Below are positions 42,499-50,153 of a stretch of DNA of 64,000 nt, in pieces. Source of the DNA: JAWRCU01 sp033542235. GTDB taxonomy: Bacteria > Pseudomonadota > Alphaproteobacteria > Rhizobiales > Rhizobiaceae. Under the pieces are notes generated by a model. The model searched no databases, was not told the origin of the DNA, and saw only the letters and a program-made list of their open reading frames with translations. Numbering within the stretch: the stretch's first letter is position 1; each line of letters starts with the position of its first letter. Where the stretch lies: contig NZ_JAWRCU010000001.1 of NCBI RefSeq assembly GCF_033542235.1, forward strand, positions 434,001-498,000, written 5' to 3'. The translations under genes were made by a program, and so were the position numbers.

Positions 42499-42506
42499 CA
42501 GTTGCG

Positions 42507-42531
42507 CCGCGTCGCAGTTCCGGCTGCGACC
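42507..42531. terminator. Hairpin between convergent yihY-like and export genes
   Basis: gtcgcag (42511-42517) pairs with ctgcgac (42524-42530), extended by ccgc/gcgg with one bulge. It lies nine bases past the yihY-like stop and 42 bases before the convergent export-gene stop. No T-run. Confidence 0.4.
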
Positions 42532-42572
42532 GCGGTACCCTGGCGAGATAGGAACCCGGGGCAGACCTTGCC

Positions 42573-43832
42573 CTATTGAACCGCCACGCTTTCGATACTG
42601 CTGTCGAACCTTGCCTCGACAGTATCTCCCGGCATGAGAACGGCGTCTTCATCGACCGGCAGTTTCCGCCACTCTTCGCCGACCTTGCGCACGATCGTCA
42701 CCTTCGCGCGCATTGTTTCGCCGGCGATCGGCAACGGCCGGGCGGACGCGCCGGCGCGCAGCAACTTCTCGCTGGCGGCGTGGACCTTGGCGGTGAGATC
42801 CGCCAGGCGCGCGCTGGTATCCTTCATCTCGGTCAGCAGGCTGATCCTTCGCTGATTGTCATTGCGTTCGTGCTGCCTGATAAAGTCCTCCCGCTGCCGT
42901 CTCGTCCTCATGAGCTCGACTGACGTTTGCAGCGCAGCGCTTGAGGACAGAAGCCAGCCGCGCCGGACATCCGCCAGCCTATCATTGGTCAGGTTGCCTG
43001 CCTGGAACACCTTGGTGACGCGCGCCAGGATTTCCTCGTCTGCCTTCATATTCTCGGCCTCGACCTGCTGGCGCTTGACCAGAACATCGATTTGGGCTGC
43101 TGCGTCCGTCTCGCCCTTCGCGAGATAGCTCTGCTCCTGCTGGAAATCGCTTACTGCGATCTTCAGCGCCTCTGCTTCGGCTTGCGCGATCGCCGCCCCA
43201 ACGGCGGAAGGCAGAGGCGATCCCTGCGGCGGCTGCTCGTCGAAAGCCGTCTGATTCTGAAATTCGGCGCGGAGGCGGGCGGCATGAAAATAGTCCTTGG
43301 TGTAGTCACCCCAGAGAGTCTCGTAGTCACGCTTGAGATCGACGGGGTCGGGTTCCGCTTGACCTCCTCGCGCCCGCAAAAGGCTGAAGCCACCGGAGAC
43401 GGCAATTGCCTGCCGTACCGTCATGAGCGGACGGTAGGCCTGTTGTCCCGGGGTAAGCACGTCGCCAGTCACATATATCGGGCGATAGTCGGCGATCACG
43501 GCAGTGACATCGCTTGGCTCGATTACGACCGTTTGCTGCCGCCCATCGGCCAGATGCTGGTGGAAGATCTTGGTCGGCACAAGCGCTTGGATGCGTGTCT
43601 GCAATTCCGACGCCGTCAGGCCCCCGACCGAAACCGTCCCGACTTCGGGAAGCGCGATATTGCCGTCCATCTGGACCACGAGCCGCAGCACCCTGTCCGA
43701 AATCGGCGCGATCGCTATCTCGACAGTATCGCCAGGCGCCAGCCGATAGGGTTTGGCGTCTTCGGCGGCAGCCATCGGAACCAGCGACATCAGAGCGACC
43801 GAGACGAGAACAATTCGGTGAGCGAAGATCAT
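42573..43832 (-). CDS. Polysaccharide export outer-membrane protein, OPX/ExoF type
   Basis: A 419-residue exported protein (signal peptide MIFAHRIVLVSVALMSLVPM, AAAED junction). The Wza/OPX domain is visible as YRLAPGDTVEIAIAP (about 27-41), QMDGNIALPEVGTVSVGG (about 52-69) and an SLBB-like PIYVTGDVLTPGQQAYRP. A long central coiled coil (about 190-350) is typical of ExoF-like proteins, and a last SLBB-like domain ends PGDTVEARF. It would conduct the polymer through the outer membrane. ATG 43832 is chosen for the signal peptide. Confidence 0.88.
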   Translation of the reverse strand: MIFAHRIVLVSVALMSLVPMAAAEDAKPYRLAPGDTVEIAIAPISDRVLRLVVQMDGNIALPEVGTVSVGGLTASELQTRIQALVPTKIFHQHLADGRQQTVVIEPSDVTAVIADYRPIYVTGDVLTPGQQAYRPLMTVRQAIAVSGGFSLLRARGGQAEPDPVDLKRDYETLWGDYTKDYFHAARLRAEFQNQTAFDEQPPQGSPLPSAVGAAIAQAEAEALKIAVSDFQQEQSYLAKGETDAAAQIDVLVKRQQVEAENMKADEEILARVTKVFQAGNLTNDRLADVRRGWLLSSSAALQTSVELMRTRRQREDFIRQHERNDNQRRISLLTEMKDTSARLADLTAKVHAASEKLLRAGASARPLPIAGETMRAKVTIVRKVGEEWRKLPVDEDAVLMPGDTVEARFDSSIESVAVQ

Positions 43833-43864
43833 TTGGGATATCTCCTTCCTGGTCGACACCCCCC

Positions 43865-45085
43865 TCAAGGCCAATCCACACGGGCAACGAAATCGTACAC
43901 CGGACCACCCGGTACCCCCCAATTGCTCGACCAGACGACCTGCGAGCCGTCTGGAGATGGCGAGGCGTGCGTCTCACTCCAGTAGTCGAACGGAACATTC
44001 CGTGTCTTGACTATAGGCCGCAGCTCTCCACTGCCATCGGTGCGCAACGCAACGACTTCCCGTGCATACGGCGCCCAATCCTGGTGCTTCGCCACTTCGT
44101 CGGGATTCCCGGCATAGCTCAGGAACACCCAACCGGGCCGGGCCAGGGACCTGAGGGACGCATGTTGAGCTTCGCCATACCTCATCAGTGAGGTGACCTT
44201 GCCATCTGACAGTCTCCGCTTGATCACCTGAAATTTGTCCGGATCCGACTTGCTGATTCCCACATAGATCTCGCTGCCATCGGCATCGACGGTCATGTCG
44301 CCGTGGCCGGGTCGATGATTCTCCGTCCACTTCTGGCGCAGCGCGCCATCCACGGAAAAAATGAAGGTCGGCTGGACGCCGTTATGCAATGTTTGGGAGC
44401 ATAGGATGTTGATGCCGAGCGGAGAGATCGAGCAGGCGTTATTGGTCCCTGGAAGCTGGCCGAGTTCGATGTCCGGAAACTTTTGCCGCGAATTGAGATC
44501 GTAGCCAAATACCACCGCTTGGCCATCGCTGCGAACTGCGCGCACGGCGATGCGGCTGCCATCGCGGCTCGGATTGCCTTTGTACGGCCCGAACTGGAGA
44601 TTGCGATAGGTCTCGGAGTGGAACACGATATCCACATGATCAGTGCGCGGCGCCCAGGTGAAGATCGCTTGGCCACGAACACAGATCATCAGGCTGGGAT
44701 CCCTGGGATGCCATTCGCATTCGTCTCCACGATCGCGGTGGAACAATGGGACATAGGTGTGCCCGTCGAGAAAGCACATGCCACCACAGCCATTCCCGAT
44801 GACGAGAAGGCTCTGATCCGCATTCCAAGCCTGGGAGCTTGAGTAGCGGTGGCTGCAGTAATTGTTGCCGCATACGATCCCCTCAGCGAGGACCCCAGGT
44901 CTGGTGATGCGGACGAAAATTGTGCCAAAGGCCGGATCCTTTGCCGTGTGCAGATAGTCCGGAAGCGTCGTCGCCGTCGACGGAAGCTGAGCCGCCGGGC
45001 TGCTTTGCTGACTTCCGAGCGCGTTCGGGGATATGGCGCCGGCGACACACAGCAACGCCAGGGCACACCAACATTGGGGGGTCAT
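43865..45085 (-). CDS. Secreted beta-propeller (PD40/WD40-like) protein of unknown function
   Basis: A 406-residue protein with an N-terminal signal sequence (MTPQCWCALALLCVAGAISP). It has repeated blades resembling TolB/oligogalacturonate-lyase-type propellers: WNADQSLLVIG, WHPRDPSLMICV, SRDGSRIAVRAV, DADGSEIYVGI and PSPDGSQVVWSSNWG. Cysteines (CGNNYC, CGGMCF) could form disulfides, supporting export. Its start overlaps the epimerase stop by four bases, so it belongs to the polysaccharide locus. It may bind or trim the polymer; no catalytic residues can be assigned. Confidence 0.7.
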   Translation of the reverse strand: MTPQCWCALALLCVAGAISPNALGSQQSSPAAQLPSTATTLPDYLHTAKDPAFGTIFVRITRPGVLAEGIVCGNNYCSHRYSSSQAWNADQSLLVIGNGCGGMCFLDGHTYVPLFHRDRGDECEWHPRDPSLMICVRGQAIFTWAPRTDHVDIVFHSETYRNLQFGPYKGNPSRDGSRIAVRAVRSDGQAVVFGYDLNSRQKFPDIELGQLPGTNNACSISPLGINILCSQTLHNGVQPTFIFSVDGALRQKWTENHRPGHGDMTVDADGSEIYVGISKSDPDKFQVIKRRLSDGKVTSLMRYGEAQHASLRSLARPGWVFLSYAGNPDEVAKHQDWAPYAREVVALRTDGSGELRPIVKTRNVPFDYWSETHASPSPDGSQVVWSSNWGVPGGPVYDFVARVDWP

Positions 45086-46092
45086 GTCATATAGCCCTTT
45101 TCGCGACGCACGCGGCCTTCGCTAAGGCGCGCCCGCCACCAAGCCAGGGTTCGTTCCAGGCCATCGCGCAGGCTGGTCCTCGCGCGCCATCCGGTCTCGG
45201 TTTCAAAGCGCGAGGAATCCGCCAGCAGGGCGCGGACCTCCGAGTTTTGCGGCCGCAGCCGGCTCTCGTCGCGGAGCACCGGCTTCTTGGAGCCACTCAG
45301 CTCGAGTACGAGATCCAATACGTCTGAGATGGTTACGGCACGCTGGCTGCCGGCATTGTAGGCGTGGCCGAATTCGAGCTCGGCCAGGCCAGCGGTCAGG
45401 AATGCCATAGCTGTGTCCTTGACAAAGGTAAGATCGCGGATCGGGCTTGTGTCTCCGACCATGATCGCCGGGCAAGTCGGGTCGAGAGTTTGTCGTATGA
45501 TCGTTGGCACGATGGCTCTCTCACTCTGACGTGGGCCGTACGTGTTGAAGGGCCGCATGATGACGACGGGGGTATCGAAGGATCTGGCGTAGGACACCGC
45601 CATCATGTCCGCACCGATCTTGGAGGCCGAGTATGGCGATTGCCCCTGCAGCGGGTGGGTCTCGCTGATGGGCATAGTCAGCGCGGTGCCATAGACCTCG
45701 CTCGTTGAGGTGTGCACCACCCGTTCCGTATCCCATTGGCGCGCCGCCTCGAGCACGTTGACCGTACCCAGGACGTTGGTCTCCACATAGGATTGCGCGG
45801 CGACATATGAATGCGGAATGGCGATAAGCGCAGCCAGATGAAACACGATGGCTTGGCCGCGCACGATCCGGTTCACGAAGGCGCTGTCCCGAACGTCGCC
45901 GCGGACGAGTTTCAGCCGACTTCGAACGTTGTCTGGCAAATCGTCCAGCCAACCATGGCTGTCAAAGGAATTGTAGGCGGCCAGCGCCGTGACATCCGCC
46001 TCCTCGCGCACAAGGGCTTCGGTAAGATGCGACCCGATAAATCCATCCGCGCCTGTCACAAGAACTTTCTTGCCCCTGTAGGTCATGACCAA
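45082..46092 (-). CDS. NAD-dependent nucleotide-sugar epimerase/dehydratase
   Basis: A 336-residue extended-SDR protein. It has the cofactor loop VTGADGFIGSHLTEAL (about 12-27), GDVRDSAFV with the adenine-contacting Asp, the catalytic YSASK (Tyr and Lys, about 153-157) and MRPFNTYGPRQSERAIVP. It is closest in style to UDP-sugar 4-epimerases and GDP-mannose 4,6-dehydratases. It supplies a sugar donor to the locus. It overlaps the beta-propeller gene and follows the sugar transferase gene by 36 bases. Confidence 0.88.
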   Translation of the reverse strand: MVMTYRGKKVLVTGADGFIGSHLTEALVREEADVTALAAYNSFDSHGWLDDLPDNVRSRLKLVRGDVRDSAFVNRIVRGQAIVFHLAALIAIPHSYVAAQSYVETNVLGTVNVLEAARQWDTERVVHTSTSEVYGTALTMPISETHPLQGQSPYSASKIGADMMAVSYARSFDTPVVIMRPFNTYGPRQSERAIVPTIIRQTLDPTCPAIMVGDTSPIRDLTFVKDTAMAFLTAGLAELEFGHAYNAGSQRAVTISDVLDLVLELSGSKKPVLRDESRLRPQNSEVRALLADSSRFETETGWRARTSLRDGLERTLAWWRARLSEGRVRREKGYMT

Positions 46093-46128
46093 GCATTCCC
46101 GGCTGACGTTAGGCGTCTTCTCTGGAAC

Positions 46129-46815
46129 TCATATGTCGACAGGCGGCGATGGGACGTGACCGAGAACCGCCAGAAAGCCGCGCGCCATCCAGACCAGGTC
46201 GGAGGCGATCGTGCGTCGTGGATAGTAGGAAAGGTCGATCCTCGCCTTGGCTGGAAACAGAGCCTCGCGATAGAAACGGATCGGGTCCATGGACTGGGGA
46301 AACAAGTAGGCTTCATGCCGGAACAGGACCTGCGTCGGACCCAGCAAGCCCGGCCTGTATTTGAGGACGGCCTCGAAGCCGCCACGGAAACAATCGGCAA
46401 AAGCCGGGCTCTCGGGCCGCGGGCCGACAATGGCCATGTCGCCTATGAGGACATTCCACAGCTGTGGCAACTCGTCGAATTTCGTGGCAGCGAGGAACCG
46501 ACCCACTGTCGTCATACGACTGTCGCCCGCGACGGTCAGAGCGAGGTCATGAGCGCTACATTGCGCATGGAATTTGCGGAACTTGAACATGCGGAAGGGA
46601 CGTCCACCGGCACCGATGCGGGTCTGCACGAACAGGACGGGGCGCCCCCCTTCGAACAAAAGGGCCGCGGCGATCAACAGCATCAATGGCGCGAAGACTA
46701 TCGCTACGGCGGCCGCAACGGCGAGATCCATCGATCGTCTCGCAAAGCCATGGGGGGAGCTTGAGACCGGACGCAGGTCAAAAGACAGGTCCAAAGACAG
46801 GTCCAACTTGTTCAT
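46129..46815 (-). CDS. Undecaprenyl-phosphate sugar (phospho)transferase, initiating enzyme
   Basis: A 228-residue bacterial sugar transferase of the short WbaP/PglC/ExoY type: one membrane helix (AVAAAVAIVFAPLMLLIAAA, about 30-49), RMFKFRKFH, and the catalytic motif KFDELPQLWNVLIGDMAIVG followed by PRPE (about 108-131). It loads the first sugar phosphate on the lipid carrier. ATG 46815 overlaps the upstream aminotransferase stop (ATGA). A longer upstream frame exists but is an out-of-frame shadow of the aminotransferase gene. Confidence 0.88.
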   Translation of the reverse strand: MNKLDLSLDLSFDLRPVSSSPHGFARRSMDLAVAAAVAIVFAPLMLLIAAALLFEGGRPVLFVQTRIGAGGRPFRMFKFRKFHAQCSAHDLALTVAGDSRMTTVGRFLAATKFDELPQLWNVLIGDMAIVGPRPESPAFADCFRGGFEAVLKYRPGLLGPTQVLFRHEAYLFPQSMDPIRFYREALFPAKARIDLSYYPRRTIASDLVWMARGFLAVLGHVPSPPVDI

Positions 46816-47947
46816 ACGGCAGCTCCCGTCCGGGCGCTGCTGCCAAGCGCGGTTGTCAGAGCAGCCACGACCGCTTCCACCACGGGTGAGGTGAGCTGGG
46901 GGTGCAGCGGAATAGTCAACTCCCGCTGGGCAAAGTCCTCTGTCCGCGGCAAGCTGGTGTCGGGAAAAAGCTCTCGATAGAGCGTCAGCTGATGCACCGG
47001 CGGATAGTGGATGGTGGTCTGTATCTGCCGGGCGCGCAGGTCGTCGATGATGTCCTGTCGTGTTACAGAACCCGGCAGAAGGATCGGCATGATGTGGTAG
47101 GCCGACGTTCGCGGTTCGCTGAATGGAATTGTCACTGCCGGGCAATGTTTCGCGATAAGGCGCCGATACAGGACGACCAGGATGCGCCTGATCTCATTCC
47201 ATTCCTGCAAGCTCTGCAGCTGAACCAGTCCGATCGCTGCTCGCATTTCGTCCATACGGTAGTTGAAACCGAGCATTGCCACATCATATTGCGGTGTGCG
47301 GCTGTTCAGTCGTTGGCGTGTGCCGGTCGTCAGCCGTGACCGCGAGCCAGGCGGATCGTTGCAAGGAGCTTGGGGTCGCGGGCGATCACTGCTCCTCCTT
47401 CGGCCGTGGTCATGTTCTTGTTGCCATAGAAGGAGAAGGCAGCCGCGGCACCGTAGGTTCCCACCTCCTTCAGGCCGGGCGCGTGTGCGGCATCCTCGAC
47501 GAGATGCAGGTCGTGCGCGCGGGCGAACGTCTGCCATTCCTTACGATTGGCGAGGTAGCCGGCGAAGTGCACGAGAATGATCGCCTTGGTTTGTGACGTG
47601 CACCGCGCTTCAGCCTGCTCGATGGACATCAGCGGAACGTCGGCTGACTCGATGTCGACAAAAACGGGAGTTGCGCCGACATAAAGAACAGCATTCGCGG
47701 TCGCCACGAAGGTCATGGAGGGGACCAGCACCTCGTCGCCTCGCCCGATCCCGAGAGCGTACAGGATGAGATGAAGCGCCGCGGTACAAGAACTGACCGC
47801 AACACAATCCTCCGCCCCATGCATCTCGGCAAAAGCCTGTTCAAAGGCTCGCACCTGCTCCCCCATGGTCAGCCAGCCGGTGTCGATGACCTTGGACAAA
47901 GCGGCCTTCTCCGGCGCACCCAAAACGGGGGCACTGACCAAGAGCAT
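46812..47947 (-). pseudogene. DegT/DnrJ/EryC1/StrS sugar aminotransferase, frameshifted
   Basis: The gene is split between two frames. From 47947 to 47330 it reads a DegT N-terminal half: GWLTMGEQVRAFEQAFAEMH, VPSMTFVATANAVLYVGA, VEDAAHAPG and the PLP-lysine motif SFYGNKNMTTAEGGAV. It ends ...RLARGHG then TGA. From about 47335 the other frame continues TTGTRQRLNSRTPQYDVAML, GFNYRMDEMRAAIGLVQLQ and the rest of the domain to 46812. The family normally reads RGHGM-TTGT, so one base (the A of that ATG) appears deleted near 47335. Either a recent mutation or a sequencing error. The intact enzyme would transaminate a keto-sugar nucleotide. Confidence 0.85.
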
Positions 47948-47993
47948 TATGCCCTCCTAGACAGCTTCCTGCGGGGCGGGATGGTGATGTTCG

Positions 47994-48716
47994 TCATGCG
48001 GCCGCGACCGCGACTTCGACCGAGGCCGACTGCTCCTCCCAGGAGATCGCTTGCGCGCTCTGAAAATCGGAGACGCACCCAATGTCGAGCCAGAGGCCAT
48101 CATGCTTGTATACGTGGATGGTCTTGCCGGCTTGCATCATCTGAAGCATCAGATCGTCGAACCCGAAGGTAATGCCGGACGGGATGAACTGGAGAACATC
48201 TGGGTTCATGCAGTAAATGCCCATGCTGACAAGGTGAGCGAACGTCGGTTTCTCACGGAAGACCTGCACGGTATCGTCGACTTCGTCTATGACGCCGAAG
48301 TCGATCTTGGTCAGGCGACAGGCCGTGGCGATCGTCACGGGACCGCCGTGCTTGTGGTGCGCCGCCACAAACCGGCTGAGGCTCAAGTCAGTAAGGACAT
48401 CACCGTTGAGAACGAGGAATGGTTCCGTCAGTTCGTCCCGGATCAGAGAGAGGGGCCCGATCGTGCCCAACGGGTCCGTCTCCTGCGTGTAGTGAATTCC
48501 TAGATTCCACTGCGAGCCATCTCCGCATACGGTACGGATCAGGTGACCGAGATAGCCGGTCGTTATATACACCTCCAGGACGCCATTGCGCCGCAGCCAT
48601 TTAAGCAGCAACTCGAGAACCGGTCGGGCACCGATCGGCATGAGCGGCTTCGGCAAGACCGATGTGAAGGGGCGAAGGCGTGTTCCCATTCCACCACATT
48701 GAATTACCGCTTTCAT
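47994..48716 (-). CDS. Sugar-nucleotide nucleotidyltransferase (NDP-sugar pyrophosphorylase-like)
   Basis: A 240-residue protein with the nucleotidyltransferase signature QCGGMGTRLRPFT (about 6-18), KPLMPIGARPVLELLL (about 23-38), FLVLNGDVLTDL (metal-binding Asp, about 95-106) and the late DGLWLDIGCVSDF. It activates a sugar 1-phosphate with an NTP. It is close to RmlA/GlmU/HddC-type short forms without the acyltransferase domain. It is the most upstream gene of the left minus-strand part of the locus. Confidence 0.88.
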   Translation of the reverse strand: MKAVIQCGGMGTRLRPFTSVLPKPLMPIGARPVLELLLKWLRRNGVLEVYITTGYLGHLIRTVCGDGSQWNLGIHYTQETDPLGTIGPLSLIRDELTEPFLVLNGDVLTDLSLSRFVAAHHKHGGPVTIATACRLTKIDFGVIDEVDDTVQVFREKPTFAHLVSMGIYCMNPDVLQFIPSGITFGFDDLMLQMMQAGKTIHVYKHDGLWLDIGCVSDFQSAQAISWEEQSASVEVAVAAA

Positions 48717-48901
48717 CCGATCCTCCCGACTTCATTCGACCCCAACGTCATCGTCACGGTCGGCTGCCAGGCAGACGCACGGAAGTCGTGCTCATGTTCC
48801 TCCCGGAACGTCAAAGATCGGCACGATCCCTTTCGAACTCGGGTGGGCATCCGAACCCTAGGGGCATGGTATGGGCGTGCTCGGTGGATGTCGTCGTGCA
48901 T

Positions 48902-48919
48902 TTGAATGGTGCCATTCAA
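48902..48919. promoter_or_regulatory. Perfect 18-bp palindrome, possible operator
   Basis: ttgaatggtgccattcaa: eight-base arms around a TG centre. The length and symmetry suit a dimeric regulator. It lies 186 bases upstream of the nucleotidyltransferase start. No regulator can be linked to it from sequence alone. Confidence 0.4.
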
Positions 48920-49157
48920 TCAGCTCCGGTGCTCAGATGGCGGGTGCCGCCGAAGGGCCGAGGAGGAGCCGATCGCAAGAGGCCGGATACCGGCGATCAG
49001 CACCTGGCCCGAGGCAGAGCTGGAACGTGTGCTCGGAGCGAACAGGAAGCGGCACGGCGCCGAAAACGGGCCTCACATCTCCCGGCCGAGCGGGTGCCGG
49101 GAACAGCGCCAGTGTCGTCCGGCAATCAGCCTTGAGATTGCAAAAAGGGAACTTTTT

Positions 49158-49185
49158 CGCTTTTTAGAATTCGCTTTTTAGAATT
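49158..49185. repeat. 14-bp tandem direct duplication
   Basis: cgctttttagaatt occurs twice head to tail, perfectly, within an AT-rich stretch upstream of the response-regulator gene. It may be slippage or tandem binding sites. Confidence 0.9.
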
Positions 49186-49267
49186 ATTTATATTAACGAT
49201 ATTGCATGTGCAGGCGCGGAGCTACAAGCTGAGCCTGCGTTGGGTTTGGCGATGGTTTCCAAGGGCC

Positions 49268-49297
49268 ATCGCAGCATTTTTTATCGCAGCATTTTTT
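49268..49297. repeat. 15-bp tandem direct duplication
   Basis: atcgcagcatttttt occurs twice head to tail, perfectly, about 95 bases before the response-regulator start. It is independent of the duplication 110 bases upstream. Confidence 0.9.
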
Positions 49298-49390
49298 GTA
49301 CATTTCACCACAATGGAGGGTAACAAAAGGGTTGCGGTGAGTTGGAAGGAACCTGCTCACTGAAAACCGGGTAGGCGTTGAGGTGGTGTA

Positions 49391-50062
49391 ATGTATCGGA
49401 TCGTCATCGCTGACGACCACGGCCTATACCGCCGCGGGCTCCGATTGGCACTGACGGCAGGCATTCCGGATGTCGAGATATTTGACGCTGCATGCTTCGA
49501 TGGCGTGCTCGCTCTTCTAGAGGAACAAGCATCTATCGATCTTGCCATTTTGGACCTGAACATGCCGGGCCTGTTCGATCAGGAAGTGCTTGGCGATGTT
49601 CTTTCGGCCTATCCCCGCACACGCTTCGCAATCGTATCCGTCGACGATTCACGCGCGGAGATACTCAAGGCACTTTCGATTGGGCTGCAAGGCTACATCG
49701 TAAAATCGCAAAAGGACGAGGAGGTCGTGCTTGCGGTGAAGGAAATCCTCTCCGGCCGCATCTACGTTCCGGCGCTCCTCTCTCGGGCATCTACGGCACA
49801 CGGGCCGCATATGTCTCTACCTTTTGAGGCCCCGCCACCCCGACGGCGACAGCCCCCCGACAATCTCACCAGGCTGACATCCAGGGAAAAAGAAGTCCTC
49901 AAGCTGATGGCGGAAGGGTGCTCGAACAAGGAGATTGCTCGCAACTTGGATATTGCCGAAGCAACAACGAAAATCCACGCTGCGGCCATTCTCCGCAAAC
50001 TTGGAGTACGAAATCGGACCGAAGCAGCCGTTTTGCTGCAAACCTCGCTTTCCCGAATGTGA
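49391..50062 (+). CDS. NarL/FixJ-family response regulator with LuxR-type HTH
   Basis: A 223-residue regulator. The receiver domain has the acidic pair in IADDHGLYRRG, the phospho-acceptor Asp55 in ILDLNMPG and the conserved Lys in GYIVKSQKDEE. A Pro-rich linker (about 140-155) leads to the LuxR HTH: LTSREKEVLKLMAEGCSNKEIA (shown in part, about 160-180) and TTKIHAAAILRKLGVRNRTE. It is convergent with the histidine kinase gene, 91 bases away, and likely its partner. It is a candidate regulator of the polysaccharide locus. Confidence 0.9.
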   Translation: MYRIVIADDHGLYRRGLRLALTAGIPDVEIFDAACFDGVLALLEEQASIDLAILDLNMPGLFDQEVLGDVLSAYPRTRFAIVSVDDSRAEILKALSIGLQGYIVKSQKDEEVVLAVKEILSGRIYVPALLSRASTAHGPHMSLPFEAPPPRRRQPPDNLTRLTSREKEVLKLMAEGCSNKEIARNLDIAEATTKIHAAAILRKLGVRNRTEAAVLLQTSLSRM

Positions 50063-50153
50063 CTTGCAGCCGCCTGTTCAAGTCGGATCGCGACGCCGCT
50101 CTATTCACTTGCGGGCGCATCGGACTTCTCCGAAAACCGACGCGCCGGATGCG

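Larger units (their letters stand above)
48717..49390. other. Intergenic region of 674 bases: regulatory, lower GC at right end
   Basis: No gene can be supported here; open frames lack recognisable motifs. The region separates the divergent nucleotidyltransferase and response-regulator genes. It contains a palindrome at 48902-48919, an AT-rich stretch (49140-49200), two tandem duplications (49158-49185 and 49268-49297) and a hairpin gcgatgg/ccatcgc (49249-49272). It probably carries the promoters of both flanking units. Confidence 0.6.

Noticed and set aside
46816..47145. Upstream extension of the sugar transferase frame by 110 residues
   Set aside because: It is out of frame with the aminotransferase gene that occupies this stretch, and the transferase domain is complete from 46815.
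48680..49181. Several plus-strand frames of 90-150 codons in the 674-base intergenic region
   Set aside because: No motif, overlapping one another in different frames, and no convincing ribosome-binding site.
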